Of a stretch of 64,000 nt of DNA, positions 30,550-38,101 are shown piece by piece. Every line of letters starts with the position of its first letter. The first letter of the stretch is position 1. Origin of the DNA: Bradyrhizobium sp. BTAi1. Lineage in GTDB: Bacteria > Pseudomonadota > Alphaproteobacteria > Rhizobiales > Xanthobacteraceae. The translations under genes were made by a program, and so were the position numbers. The notes under the pieces were generated by a model that did no database searches, was not told the DNA's origin, and worked only from the letters and a program-made list of their open reading frames with translations. Where the stretch lies: the NCBI RefSeq assembly GCF_000015165.1, contig NC_009485.1:5289501-5353500 (forward strand), written 5' to 3'.

Positions 30550-31737
30550 ATGTCACTCAAGGGACAGGCCTACATCGTCGGCGCCTATGAACACCCCACG
30601 CGCCACGCCGTGGACAAATCACTTGGGCAGCTACACGCCGAGGTCGCGGCAGGCGCGCTGGCCGATGCCGGGCTGTCGTGGCAGGACGTCGACGGCTATT
30701 TCTGCGCCGGCGATGTGCCCGGCTGGGATGCCCAAGGTGCCGGTCCGCTGTCGATGGTCGAGTATCTCGGGCTCAGGCTGCGACACCTGGACACGACGGA
30801 GAGCTGGGGATCGGCCTACCTCAATCATGTGGCGCACGCCGTGCAGGCGATCGCTGCCGGCAAGTGCCGCGTCGCGCTGATCACCCAGGCCGGACGCCCG
30901 CGCGCCGAGAAGGTCTCGCCCGAGGCGAGCCACCGCCAACAGGCGCAGACGGCGGCCGAGGCCCAGTTCGAGGCGCCTTACGGTCCGGTCGTCACCAATG
31001 TCTACGGCATGTGCGCGATGCGCCACATGCACCAGCACGGCACCACCGCGGAGCAACTGGCCTGGATCAAGGTCGCCGCCTCGCATCACGCGCAGCACAA
31101 TCCCCACGCCATGCTGCGCAAGGTCGTGTCCGTGCAGGACGTGCTGGACTCGCCGATCGTCGCCACACCGCTGCACCGGCTGGATTGCTGCGTGATCAGC
31201 GACGGCGGAGGCGCGCTGGTGGTGGTGCATCCCGAGATAGCGCGCAGCCTGACGCGCCCGTTGGTCACGCCGATCGGGACAGGCTTCGCGGTCAAGCATC
31301 TGAATGGCGGCTACTTCGACATCCTGGCTTCCGGCGCGGTCCAGACAGGCCGCGAAGCCTTCGCCCAGGCCGGCGTCAGCCCGAGCGACATTCAGTACGC
31401 CTCGCTGTACGACAGCTTCACCATCACGGTGCTTGTGCAACTTGAGAATCTCGGCTTCTGCGCGGCTGGTGAAGGCGGCCGCTTCGTGGCCGATGGCGGC
31501 CTGATCAGCGGCGTGGGTCGGCTGCCGGTCAACACCGACGGTGGCGGCCTGTGCAGCAACCACCCGGGCAATCGCGGCGGAATGACCAAGGTCATCGAGG
31601 CCGTTCGCCAGTTGCGTGGCGAAGCCCACCCTGCCGTGCAGGTGCGCAACTGCCGCTTGGCGCTGGCGCATGGCACGGGCGGCCAACTCGGCGCGCGGCA
31701 CGGCAGCGCCACCCTGATCCTGGAACGAGAGGCCTAG
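30550..31737 (+). CDS. Thiolase-like protein lacking the usual nucleophilic cysteine
   Basis: Thiolase-superfamily protein of the SCP-x/lipid-transfer type, 395 residues. The N-terminal half keeps the fold (AYIVGAYEHPTR, then AGALADAGLSWQDVDG), but where thiolases have the acyl-accepting cysteine near residue 88 it reads TTESWGSAYLN, with no Cys. The C-terminal block is GGGLCSNHPGNRGGMTKVIEA. It is followed 3 nt later by a DUF35 gene, a pairing known for Ltp2-type retro-aldolases and for some SCP-x thiolases. So it may cleave a 3-hydroxyacyl-CoA by retro-aldol chemistry instead of thiolysing a 3-ketoacyl-CoA; that is inference. No 3-hydroxyacyl-CoA dehydrogenase gene is present in the operon, which fits. 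Confidence 0.82.
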   Translation: MSLKGQAYIVGAYEHPTRHAVDKSLGQLHAEVAAGALADAGLSWQDVDGYFCAGDVPGWDAQGAGPLSMVEYLGLRLRHLDTTESWGSAYLNHVAHAVQAIAAGKCRVALITQAGRPRAEKVSPEASHRQQAQTAAEAQFEAPYGPVVTNVYGMCAMRHMHQHGTTAEQLAWIKVAASHHAQHNPHAMLRKVVSVQDVLDSPIVATPLHRLDCCVISDGGGALVVVHPEIARSLTRPLVTPIGTGFAVKHLNGGYFDILASGAVQTGREAFAQAGVSPSDIQYASLYDSFTITVLVQLENLGFCAAGEGGRFVADGGLISGVGRLPVNTDGGGLCSNHPGNRGGMTKVIEAVRQLRGEAHPAVQVRNCRLALAHGTGGQLGARHGSATLILEREA

Positions 31738-31740
31738 AGC

Positions 31741-32127
31741 ATGGACACTCGCATCCCGCCATCGCCACAGGTCTGGCCCGAGACGGCGGAATACTGGGCC
31801 GCCGCCAATGAGGGCCGCCTGCTGCTGCGCCGCTGCTGCGACACCGGCCGCGCCTATCATTATCCTCGCCTGCACAGTCCCTTCACCGGCAGCTTCAACA
31901 CCGAGTGGTTCGAGGCCAGCGGCACCGGCACGTTGTACGCGTTCAGCGTGTTGCCGCGGGCTCAGCCGCCCTACTGCATCGCCTATGTCGAGCTGGCCGA
32001 GGGACCGATCATGCTGACCAACATCCTGACCGACGATTTCGACAGCCTGCGCATAGGACAGCCGGTGCGGGTGCAGTTCGTGCCAAGCGCCGACGGCCAG
32101 CGCGTGCCGATGTTCGTGCCCTGCTGA
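31741..32127 (+). CDS. DUF35 OB-fold protein (acyl-CoA-associated), degenerate zinc ribbon
   Basis: Small partner protein, 128 residues, of the DUF35 family, which forms complexes with thiolase-like enzymes and binds acyl-CoA. The N-terminal helix region (PETAEYWAAANEGRLLLRRC) and the C-terminal OB fold (GTGTLYAFSVLPRAQPPYCIAYVEL, then GQPVRVQFVP) are clear. The rubredoxin-like zinc ribbon between them normally has two CxxC pairs. Here only an adjacent CC (near residues 32-33) remains and the second pair is missing, so zinc is probably not bound. It starts 3 nt after the thiolase-like stop, suggesting tight coupling, and ends the operon. Confidence 0.82.
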   Translation: MDTRIPPSPQVWPETAEYWAAANEGRLLLRRCCDTGRAYHYPRLHSPFTGSFNTEWFEASGTGTLYAFSVLPRAQPPYCIAYVELAEGPIMLTNILTDDFDSLRIGQPVRVQFVPSADGQRVPMFVPC

Positions 32128-32225
32128 GCCAGGCTCAACCCGACGCGGTCACGCTGGCTTGCGCGAATGGCTGGCGAGCGCCAGACCATGCGTGACAAAA
32201 TGTTTCAGGATATCAGATACTTAGC

Positions 32226-32301
32226 TGGCAGGAGTGGAGAGGCTCGAACTCCCAACCCCCGGTTTTGGAGACCGGTGCTCTACCAATTGAGCTACACTCC
32301 T
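32226..32301 (-). tRNA. trnW: tRNA-Trp (CCA anticodon)
   Basis: A 76-nt tRNA on the minus strand. The acceptor stem AGGAGTG pairs with CACTCCT, with discriminator G and an encoded CCA end. The D arm (GTAGCTCAATTGGTAGAGC), the anticodon arm CCGGT-CTCCAAA-ACCGG with anticodon CCA, and the T arm with GTTCGAG are all present. Homologous genomes usually place it directly upstream of secE; here it is about 7.5 kb away. Confidence 0.96.
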
Positions 32302-32450
32302 AGCGAGCCGGGACTGCGTCGCCGGTTCGGGCGCTTTCAAGCATAGACCTCCCCTCCAATGCAAGGGTGCAATGGGACAAATCGACTGGTCAGACCACAA
32401 CTTCCGCGCCAGACTTGATGCAAACCGAAAACATTGCCCAGGGAGAGCCC

Positions 32451-33686
32451 ATGACCCCGTCCACCGCCGCCCCCAGCGTGCCCTTTTCCGCGCTGCGCTC
32501 CCTGAGCCCCCCGCTGCCCGATGATCGGCCGGAGGCTCTCGGTCTCTCGACCGCGCGGCTGCAGCGGGCCTCGGATGCCTTCAAGCGCGAGGTCGACAAG
32601 GGAACCCTCCCCGGCGCCACCCTGTTGGTCGGCCGGCGCGGCCGGATCGGTTGGTTCGACGCCATCGGCCGCCAGGCGCCGGACTCGGACATACCGATGC
32701 GGCCGGATTCGATCTTCCGTATCTTCTCGATGACCAAGCCGATCGTTTCGCTGGGGATCATGATGCTGGTCGAGGACGGCGAGCTGTTGCTGTCCGATCC
32801 CGTCGCCAAGTTCATCCCGGAATTCGCCGACCAGAAGGTCGGCATCGACAAGGCCGGCAAGCTCGAGCTGGTGCCGGTCGCCCAGCCGATGACGGTGCAG
32901 GACCTGCTGCGCCACACCTCGGGCCTGGCCTATGAGCACACGGGCTCCTCGCCGGTGCACCAGCTCTACCAGCAATCGCGGGTGCGCAGCCGCAAGATCA
33001 GCAATGCCGAGCACGCTTCGATCGTCGCCGGCCTGCCGCTGATCTGCCAGCCGGGCGCCGAGTTCAACTACAGCCGCTCAACCGACATTCTCGGACGGAT
33101 CATCGAGGTCGTCGCGGGCCAGTCGCTCGGGGCGTTCCTGTCGGCGCGCATCCTGTCGCCGCTCGGCATGAACGAGACCGGCTTCTTCACGAGCGAGGCC
33201 AATGCCGGCCGGCTCGCCGAGCCGTTCGCCAAGGATCCCTGGACCGGCGAGGCGGTCAATGTGTTCAAGATGACCGAGCAGCCGGTGATGGAATCCGGCG
33301 GCGGCGGCCTGGTCGCAACCACCATGGACTATGCCCGCTTCTGCGCGATGCTGCTCAACAAGGGCAGCCTCGATGGGACAAGGCTGGTCGGCCGCAAGAC
33401 GCTGGAGTTGATGGCCTCCGACCATCTCGGTCCCGACGTGAAGACGGTCGGTACCCTGCTGTCGCCCGGTCACGGCTTCGGCCTCGGCTTCGCCGTCCGC
33501 CGCGAGGCCGGCATCGCCCCCTTCCCCGGCTCGCCCGGCACCTTCTTCTGGAGCGGCATCGCCGGCACGTTCTTCTGGATCGATCCGAAAGAGGAGCTGT
33601 TCTGCGTCTTCATGGCCCAGGCGCCAGGGCAGCGGGACTATCTGCGCACGCTGGTGCGCGACGTGGTGTACGCGGCGGTGGAGTGA
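32451..33686 (+). CDS. Serine hydrolase, beta-lactamase/esterase (class C-like) family
   Basis: Cytoplasmic-looking serine hydrolase of 411 residues. The start MTPSTAAPSVPF is chosen for GGGAGAG just upstream; earlier ATGs at 32367 and 32418 lack such a site. The catalytic SxxK motif is SMTK (Ser93, Lys96), in the context SIFRIFSMTKPI. The Tyr motif appears as NYSRS near residue 205, and the third motif as GHGFGLGF near 345, where class C beta-lactamases have KTG. No signal peptide is visible, which argues for an EstB-like esterase rather than an antibiotic hydrolase. It is divergent from tRNA-Trp. Substrate unknown. Confidence 0.88.
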   Translation: MTPSTAAPSVPFSALRSLSPPLPDDRPEALGLSTARLQRASDAFKREVDKGTLPGATLLVGRRGRIGWFDAIGRQAPDSDIPMRPDSIFRIFSMTKPIVSLGIMMLVEDGELLLSDPVAKFIPEFADQKVGIDKAGKLELVPVAQPMTVQDLLRHTSGLAYEHTGSSPVHQLYQQSRVRSRKISNAEHASIVAGLPLICQPGAEFNYSRSTDILGRIIEVVAGQSLGAFLSARILSPLGMNETGFFTSEANAGRLAEPFAKDPWTGEAVNVFKMTEQPVMESGGGGLVATTMDYARFCAMLLNKGSLDGTRLVGRKTLELMASDHLGPDVKTVGTLLSPGHGFGLGFAVRREAGIAPFPGSPGTFFWSGIAGTFFWIDPKEELFCVFMAQAPGQRDYLRTLVRDVVYAAVE

Positions 33687-33758
33687 AGGCGGCGGCCCCC
33701 TCGCTGTTCCGGTACACGCAGGACCATCGTCTGCCGTGGTGGCGCGACAACCACAGCT

Positions 33759-33872
33759 GTCGTCCCGGCGAACGCCGGGACCCATAACCACCGCCGGGAA
33801 TGTGACAGGCAACTGGCAGTGACATCCCCCGACAGATCACGCGGGTTGGGTCCCGGCGTTCGCCGGGACGAC
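33759..33872. repeat. Paired 26-bp inverted repeats with palindromic cores
   Basis: The 26 bp at 33759-33784 recur as a perfect reverse complement at 33847-33872. Each arm itself contains the palindrome TCCCGGCGAACGCCGGGA (or TCCCGGCGTTCGCCGGGA), so both local hairpins and one long stem can form. It lies between the convergent serine hydrolase and SDR genes. It looks like a REP-type element. Confidence 0.85.
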
Positions 33873-33916
33873 GTTGGTGGGTGTCGCCGCACCGCCGGCC
33901 ACACCCACGGCTTGCC

Positions 33917-34684
33917 TCAACTGATCGTCGCGCCGCCGTCGATCACCATGGTCTGGCCGGTCATGAAATTGCCGGCCGCCGAGCCGAGGAACACCGCGGC
34001 GCCGGCGATCTCGTCGGGGATGCCGATGCGCAAGAGCGGCGACCGGGCGGTCGAGGCCTTCAGGGTCTCCGGATTGTCCCACAGCGCCTTCGCAAAGTCG
34101 GTCTTGATCAGGCCGGGCGCGATGCAATTCACGCGCACATTGTGCGGGCCGTATTCGCAGGCGAGATTGCGCGCCAGCTGCATGTCGGCAGCCTTGGAGA
34201 TCGCGTAGGCGCCGAGGATGGTCGAGCCCTTCAGGCCGCCGATCGACGAGACGATGATGATCGAGCCGTCCTTGCGCGCGATCATCTGCGGCACGACCAT
34301 GCTGATGAGCCAGTTGTTGGCGACGATGTTGTTATCGAGAATCTTGCGGAACTGATCGTCGGAGATGCCGGCGAGCGGACCATAATAGGGATTCGAGGCG
34401 GCGTTGCAGACCAGCACGTCGATCTGGCCGTAGATGCGGTTGGCCTCGTCGACGAGATTCTGCAAATTCTCCTTGCTGGAGATGTTGGCGGCGACCGCGG
34501 CCGCCGTGCCGGCGCCGAAGCGCTCGTTGATCTCCTTGGCCACGGCCTCGCAGACATCGGCCTTGCGCGAGGAGATCACCACCTTGGCGCCGTGCTCGGC
34601 CATGCGCTCGGCAATCGCGAGCCCGATGCCGCGGGTGGATCCGGTGATGACGGCGACCTTGCCGGTCATGTCGAACAGGGTCAT
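33917..34684 (-). CDS. Short-chain dehydrogenase/reductase
   Basis: Classical SDR of 255 residues with AGGAGG 7 nt upstream of the ATG. Cofactor motif TGSTRGIG (residues 14-21), structural NAAS (94-97), and catalytic Ser147, Tyr160 and Lys164 in YAISK. The helix after the active site and the C-terminal MVIDGGATIS are typical of 3-oxoacyl-type or alcohol-oxidising SDRs; dehydrogenases near acyl-CoA dehydrogenases often belong here. It is the last gene of a minus-strand pair with the histidine phosphatase. Substrate unknown. Confidence 0.92.
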   Translation of the reverse strand: MTLFDMTGKVAVITGSTRGIGLAIAERMAEHGAKVVISSRKADVCEAVAKEINERFGAGTAAAVAANISSKENLQNLVDEANRIYGQIDVLVCNAASNPYYGPLAGISDDQFRKILDNNIVANNWLISMVVPQMIARKDGSIIIVSSIGGLKGSTILGAYAISKAADMQLARNLACEYGPHNVRVNCIAPGLIKTDFAKALWDNPETLKASTARSPLLRIGIPDEIAGAAVFLGSAAGNFMTGQTMVIDGGATIS

Positions 34685-34766
34685 GGGAAGTTCCTCCTGG
34701 TTATTAGTGGTTGTTCAAAGAGCGTCACACCGTCGGCACGACTTGTTGACGATGCCAGTGACCGCG

Positions 34767-34789
34767 CCCTCTCCCACAAGGGGAGAGGG
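34767..34789. repeat. Short perfect hairpin between phosphatase and SDR
   Basis: CCCTCTCCC (34767-34775) and GGGAGAGGG (34781-34789) enclose a 5-nt loop. No T-run follows, so I do not call it a terminator. It resembles short dispersed hairpins seen between genes in this group. Confidence 0.6.
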
Positions 34790-34845
34790 TGCACTGCCCG
34801 TGTGGCGAGCGAGGTCTGTGAATGACGCGTGTAGCACCGTCCCCC

Positions 34846-35553
34846 TCACGCCAGCTTGCTCGTCGTCACTTCCGGCCCGGCCGGCTGGTGCATCGCGCGG
34901 TGCGCGGCATCCGCGATCCAGGGCTGCTGATTGACCATCGGCAGGCGCCATAGGCTGGTCTCGCCGCTCGCGATATGATCGAGCCGGGTCACCGAGCAAT
35001 TGTCGATGTCGAAGGCCAGGCCCTTCTCGACGAGGCCGCCGAGCGCCAATCCCACCGCCGCCTTGATGGTGCCGCCATGGCCGACGGCGATGATGTCGCG
35101 GCCGGCCTCGGACACCGTGATGCGCGCAATCGCGGCGGTGACGCGGGTGTACAGATCCATGTAGCTCTCGCCGCCCGGCGCCGGCTCATCGATGGCGGCG
35201 AACCAATGGCTGCCCACGGGACGACTGGCCAGGAACGCGGCGCGATTCATGCCCTGCCATTGCCCGAGATGCTGCTCGGCAAAGGCGGCCTCCCGGATCA
35301 TCGTCGCGGGGCGCGGGAAACCCGCCTGCCAGATCGCCTCGGCGGTCTGGTGCGTGCGCATCAGGTTGCTCGCATACCAGACCGCGCTGCGCGGCAGGAT
35401 CTTGGCCACCGCTGCGAACACCTCGCGATCGGACGTGTCGCAGGCGATGTCGGACTGACCGTAGATGTTGCCGCCGTCGCTGCGCACCGGCGCGTGGCGC
35501 ACCCACCACCAGCGCGTGGTGACCACAGCAGGCTTGCTTCCATCACCCGTCAT
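34846..35553 (-). CDS. Histidine phosphatase family protein
   Basis: Phosphoglycerate-mutase-like phosphatase of 235 residues. The phosphoacceptor motif is VRHAP (His20), with RHA in place of the usual RHG. The second histidine is in IIAVGHGGTIKA near residue 160. The conserved Arg of SNLMRTHQTAEAI near 66 and the acid pocket EQHLGQWQG near 95 are present. The substrate could be a sugar phosphate, a nucleotide or another phosphoester. Two phosphotransferase genes lie within a few kb (38102, 39936), so it could remove a phosphate they add; that is only a context argument. The intergenic region upstream is divergent with an SDR gene. Confidence 0.88.
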   Translation of the reverse strand: MTGDGSKPAVVTTRWWWVRHAPVRSDGGNIYGQSDIACDTSDREVFAAVAKILPRSAVWYASNLMRTHQTAEAIWQAGFPRPATMIREAAFAEQHLGQWQGMNRAAFLASRPVGSHWFAAIDEPAPGGESYMDLYTRVTAAIARITVSEAGRDIIAVGHGGTIKAAVGLALGGLVEKGLAFDIDNCSVTRLDHIASGETSLWRLPMVNQQPWIADAAHRAMHQPAGPEVTTSKLA

Positions 35554-35697
35554 CGCTCACCCTTCCCTCTGCTGGCCTCTCGCTGTACGTGAAGGCCCAG
35601 ATCGTCTCAAGCCGCATCGCGATCTCAGCGCGTTTGAAACGGCGTTTGAATTCCGTTGCGCGGCACGCAACTGATCAACAACGAAGCAGGAGGAAAC

Positions 35698-36483
35698 ATG
35701 GGCCGTCTCGAGGGAAAATCCGTCATCATCACCGGCGCCGGCAGTGGCATCGGCCGCGCCGCATCGCTGCTGTTCACACGCGAAGGCGCGCGGCTCATCG
35801 CGGTCGATCGCAGCGAGGCCGTCAAGGAGACGGTCGAGCTCGTCAAGCAGCAGGGCGGCATCGCCGAAGCCGTGCTCGCCGACGCCGGCTCCGAGGCCGA
35901 CGTCTCCGGCTTCATCGATCGCGCGGTCGCGACCTTCGGCAAGCTCGACGTGATCTGGGCCAATGCAGGCATCTCCGGCGGGCTCAAGCCGATCGCCGAG
36001 CAGACGGTCGAGCATTGGCAGGAGATCCTGCGCATCAATTTGATCGGCCCGTTCCTGGCGGTGAAATACGCGATGCCGCACATGGTGCGCCAGCAGCGCG
36101 GCGCCATCGTCTGCACGGCCTCGGTCGCTGGTTTGAAGTCCGGTGCCTCGGGCCATCCCTACGCGGCGAGCAAGGCCGGCGTCATCAGCCTGGTGCAGAC
36201 CACGGCCTATTCGCTGTCCGGCACCGGCGTGCGCATCAACGCGGTCTGTCCGGGGCTGATCGAGACCGGCATGACCAAGCCGATCTTCGACGGCGCCAAG
36301 GAGCGCGGCACCGAGGGCAAGATCGGCCAGCTCAATCCGCTGAAGCGCGCCGGCCAGCCGCACGAGATCGCCGCCATGGGCCTGTTCCTCGCCAGCGATG
36401 AAGCCTCCTACGTCAACGGCCAGGCCTTCCCGGTCGACGGCGGCCTGACCGCGTCGATGCCGTATGCGGGCAAGCCGATCTAG
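35698..36483 (+). CDS. Short-chain dehydrogenase/reductase
   Basis: SDR of 261 residues with AGGAGG 6 nt upstream of the ATG; an earlier in-frame ATG at 35656 is not supported. Cofactor motif TGAGSGIG (12-19), NAG (89-91), and catalytic Ser142, Tyr155 and Lys159 in YAASK. The C-terminus is FPVDGGLTASMPYAGKPI. It is divergent from the histidine phosphatase, and two copies of GCGTTTGAA spaced 12 bp apart (35630 and 35642) lie just upstream. An IS110-family element has landed immediately downstream. Substrate unknown. Confidence 0.92.
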   Translation: MGRLEGKSVIITGAGSGIGRAASLLFTREGARLIAVDRSEAVKETVELVKQQGGIAEAVLADAGSEADVSGFIDRAVATFGKLDVIWANAGISGGLKPIAEQTVEHWQEILRINLIGPFLAVKYAMPHMVRQQRGAIVCTASVAGLKSGASGHPYAASKAGVISLVQTTAYSLSGTGVRINAVCPGLIETGMTKPIFDGAKERGTEGKIGQLNPLKRAGQPHEIAAMGLFLASDEASYVNGQAFPVDGGLTASMPYAGKPI

Positions 36484-36525
36484 CCGACCGCCACGAGGAA
36501 CGCCCCCGTAGATGGGGTAACGGGC

Positions 36526-36650
36526 CGACCACCCGAGCGGCACGCTCACTCCTGCGCTATTTGGGAGCGCGTTCGCGTGCCGCCCGGTTGGCGGAAAGGT
36601 GGTCGTCCCTCAAATTGATGGTGTTCAACGGAGTCGGGCAAGCCCGCTCC
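36526..36650 (+). ncRNA. Possible IS110 bridge RNA/structured leader
   Basis: Nested perfect stems lie upstream of the transposase: CGACCACC (36526-36533) with GGTGGTCG (36598-36605), and inside it GCGGCACGC (36537-36545) with GCGTGCCGC (36575-36583). A third hairpin, GGAG-t-CGGGC / GCCCG-CTCC, lies at 36630-36650. IS110-group elements encode a bridge RNA in the upstream non-coding end. The stems are seen; the identity as a bridge RNA is inferred. Confidence 0.4.
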
Positions 36651-36671
36651 TCGCATCATTAGGGGACGACC

Positions 36672-37706
36672 ATGAACCACTATGCCGGAATTGACGTGTC
36701 TTTGAAATCCTCGGCGGTCTGCATTGTCGATGGGGCGGGCAAGATCGTTCGGGAAGCGGCAGTCGAGAGTGAGCCGGCAGTCTTGATCGGCTGGTTCAAG
36801 CAGTTCGGCATCGAGGTTGAGCGGATCGGTCTGGAGGCAGGGCCGCTGTCGCAATGGCTGTATGCGGCGATGCAGGAGGCGGGTCAGCGGGTCGAACTGC
36901 TGGAGACGCGGCACGTGCGTGACGCCTTCAGGGCGATGTCGGTGAAGTCCGACCGCAACGATGCAAGGGGTATTGCCCAGCTGATGCGGCTTGGCTGGTT
37001 CCGTCCGGTTCATTGCAAATCGATCGAGGCGCAGGAGATGCGTGCGGTTCTTACGGCACGCAAGCTGCTGCAATCGAAGCTGCACGACGTCGAGAACTGT
37101 TTGCGCGGCGTGCTACGGGGCTTCGGCTTGAAGGTCGGCAAGACCACCGATCGCAGCTTCGCGACGCGAATCGAGGCGCTGGTGGCTGGCCATTCGGGAC
37201 TGACGCTGGTCGTGCAGGCGCTGCTCGAGGCTCATACGGTGCTGCTGCGCGAGTTCAAGAAGCTGGACAAGCAGGTGCAACAGCTCGCGAAGGCGCATCC
37301 GCAGGCCAAGCTGTTGATGACCACGCCGGCCGTCGGCCCGATCGTCGCGCTGACCTACATGTTCGCAATCGACGACCCCAAGCGCTTCCGATCCTCCAAG
37401 GCGACAGGCGCGCATTTTGGCCTCACGCCGAGACGGTACCAGTCCGGCGAGACCGACTATAGCGGCCGCATCACGAAGGTCGGCGATGCGTCGGTGCGCG
37501 AGGCGCTCTATCAGGCGGCGCATATCATGCTGACCAAGCCGGTCAAGAACTGCTCACAGCTGAAGAGCTGGGCGATGCGGGTCGCCAGGCGCGCCGGCCC
37601 GCGCAAAGCCAAGGTGGCTCTGGCGCGCAAGCTTGCCGTGATCCTTCACCGCATGCTCGCCGACAACATGCCGTTCAACCCCGCGGCCAAGGCTGCCGCG
37701 ACCTAG
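36672..37706 (+). CDS. IS110-family transposase
   Basis: DEDD-type recombinase of 344 residues. The N-terminal RuvC-like domain starts MNHYAGIDVSLKSS (first Asp at residue 8), continues with GLEAGPLSQWL and ends at VKSDRNDARGIAQLM near residue 97. The C-terminal Tnp_20 domain with the serine nucleophile spans PAVGPIVALTYMFAIDDPKRF to GETDYSGRITKVGDASVREALY. The gene is intact with no frameshift, so the element may still be active. It lies between an SDR gene and a phosphotransferase. Confidence 0.94.
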   Translation: MNHYAGIDVSLKSSAVCIVDGAGKIVREAAVESEPAVLIGWFKQFGIEVERIGLEAGPLSQWLYAAMQEAGQRVELLETRHVRDAFRAMSVKSDRNDARGIAQLMRLGWFRPVHCKSIEAQEMRAVLTARKLLQSKLHDVENCLRGVLRGFGLKVGKTTDRSFATRIEALVAGHSGLTLVVQALLEAHTVLLREFKKLDKQVQQLAKAHPQAKLLMTTPAVGPIVALTYMFAIDDPKRFRSSKATGAHFGLTPRRYQSGETDYSGRITKVGDASVREALYQAAHIMLTKPVKNCSQLKSWAMRVARRAGPRKAKVALARKLAVILHRMLADNMPFNPAAKAAAT

Positions 37707-38101
37707 GGGAGCATCGATCGAGTTCTGGGCGGGCCACGACACCAGGCTCTCCCCGAGCAGGGTCCCTTCGCCGGGACGATGGATCCGGTCAGGCCGCCAT
37801 CCGGGCAGTCGGTTCAAAACCACGCTCTCCGTAGATTGGCCGGCCGGTTCCTCTTACGCAGCCCAACAGGTGGCGGCCATGCGCCGACCCCGTACAGAAG
37901 CAAGGGCCCGGCGAGAGGACATGCAGAATTGGGATTGACAAACCAAGGCCCGTTACAGAAGCCCGGATGAGCGCACGCCAAAGCCCGCAGGGCGCAGGCG
38001 AGCGCGACATCCGGGTTCTCCGACACCGCATGTGAGACCCCGCATCTCGCCGGCGCCGACGCGTCCCGCGCGCCGGCTGTCACTCATCCGGGCGAGCCGA
38101 C
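37707..38101. other. Region downstream of the IS110 transposase
   Basis: 395 nt without a gene. The first part probably is the right end of the IS110 element. TACAGAAGC occurs twice (about 37890 and 37953). The last part is a dispersed inverted repeat (37961-38093) that ends close to the phosphotransferase stop. Confidence 0.5.
37961..38093. repeat. Dispersed inverted repeat, family B, copy 1
   Basis: The outer arms GCCCGGATGAG (37961-37971) and CTCATCCGGGC (38083-38093) enclose conserved internal blocks CGACATCCGGGTTCTCCGAC and GAGACCCCGCAT. The same internal blocks occur near 49441, 55617 and 61858, which defines the family. Confidence 0.85.

Larger units (their letters stand above)
36490..37850 (+). 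mobile_element. IS110-family insertion sequence (ends not resolved)
   Basis: The element has one transposase gene flanked by about 180 bp of structured non-coding DNA upstream and at least 100 bp downstream. IS110 elements lack classic terminal inverted repeats and target duplications, so I could not fix the ends; the coordinates are approximate. GTAGAT occurs near both suspected ends (36508 and the 37830s), which may or may not be meaningful. Confidence 0.6.

Noticed and set aside
33686..33916. Paired inverted repeats as a CRISPR array
   Set aside because: Only two units, in inverted orientation and palindromic, with no regular spacers and no cas genes.
34767..34789. Intrinsic terminator after the histidine phosphatase
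   Set aside because: The hairpin is perfect but no T-run follows on the minus strand, so it is listed only as a repeat.
36484..36510. Terminal inverted repeats of the IS110-family element
   Set aside because: GTAGAT near both sides is too short to be convincing, and this family normally lacks terminal inverted repeats, so I did not set ends by it.
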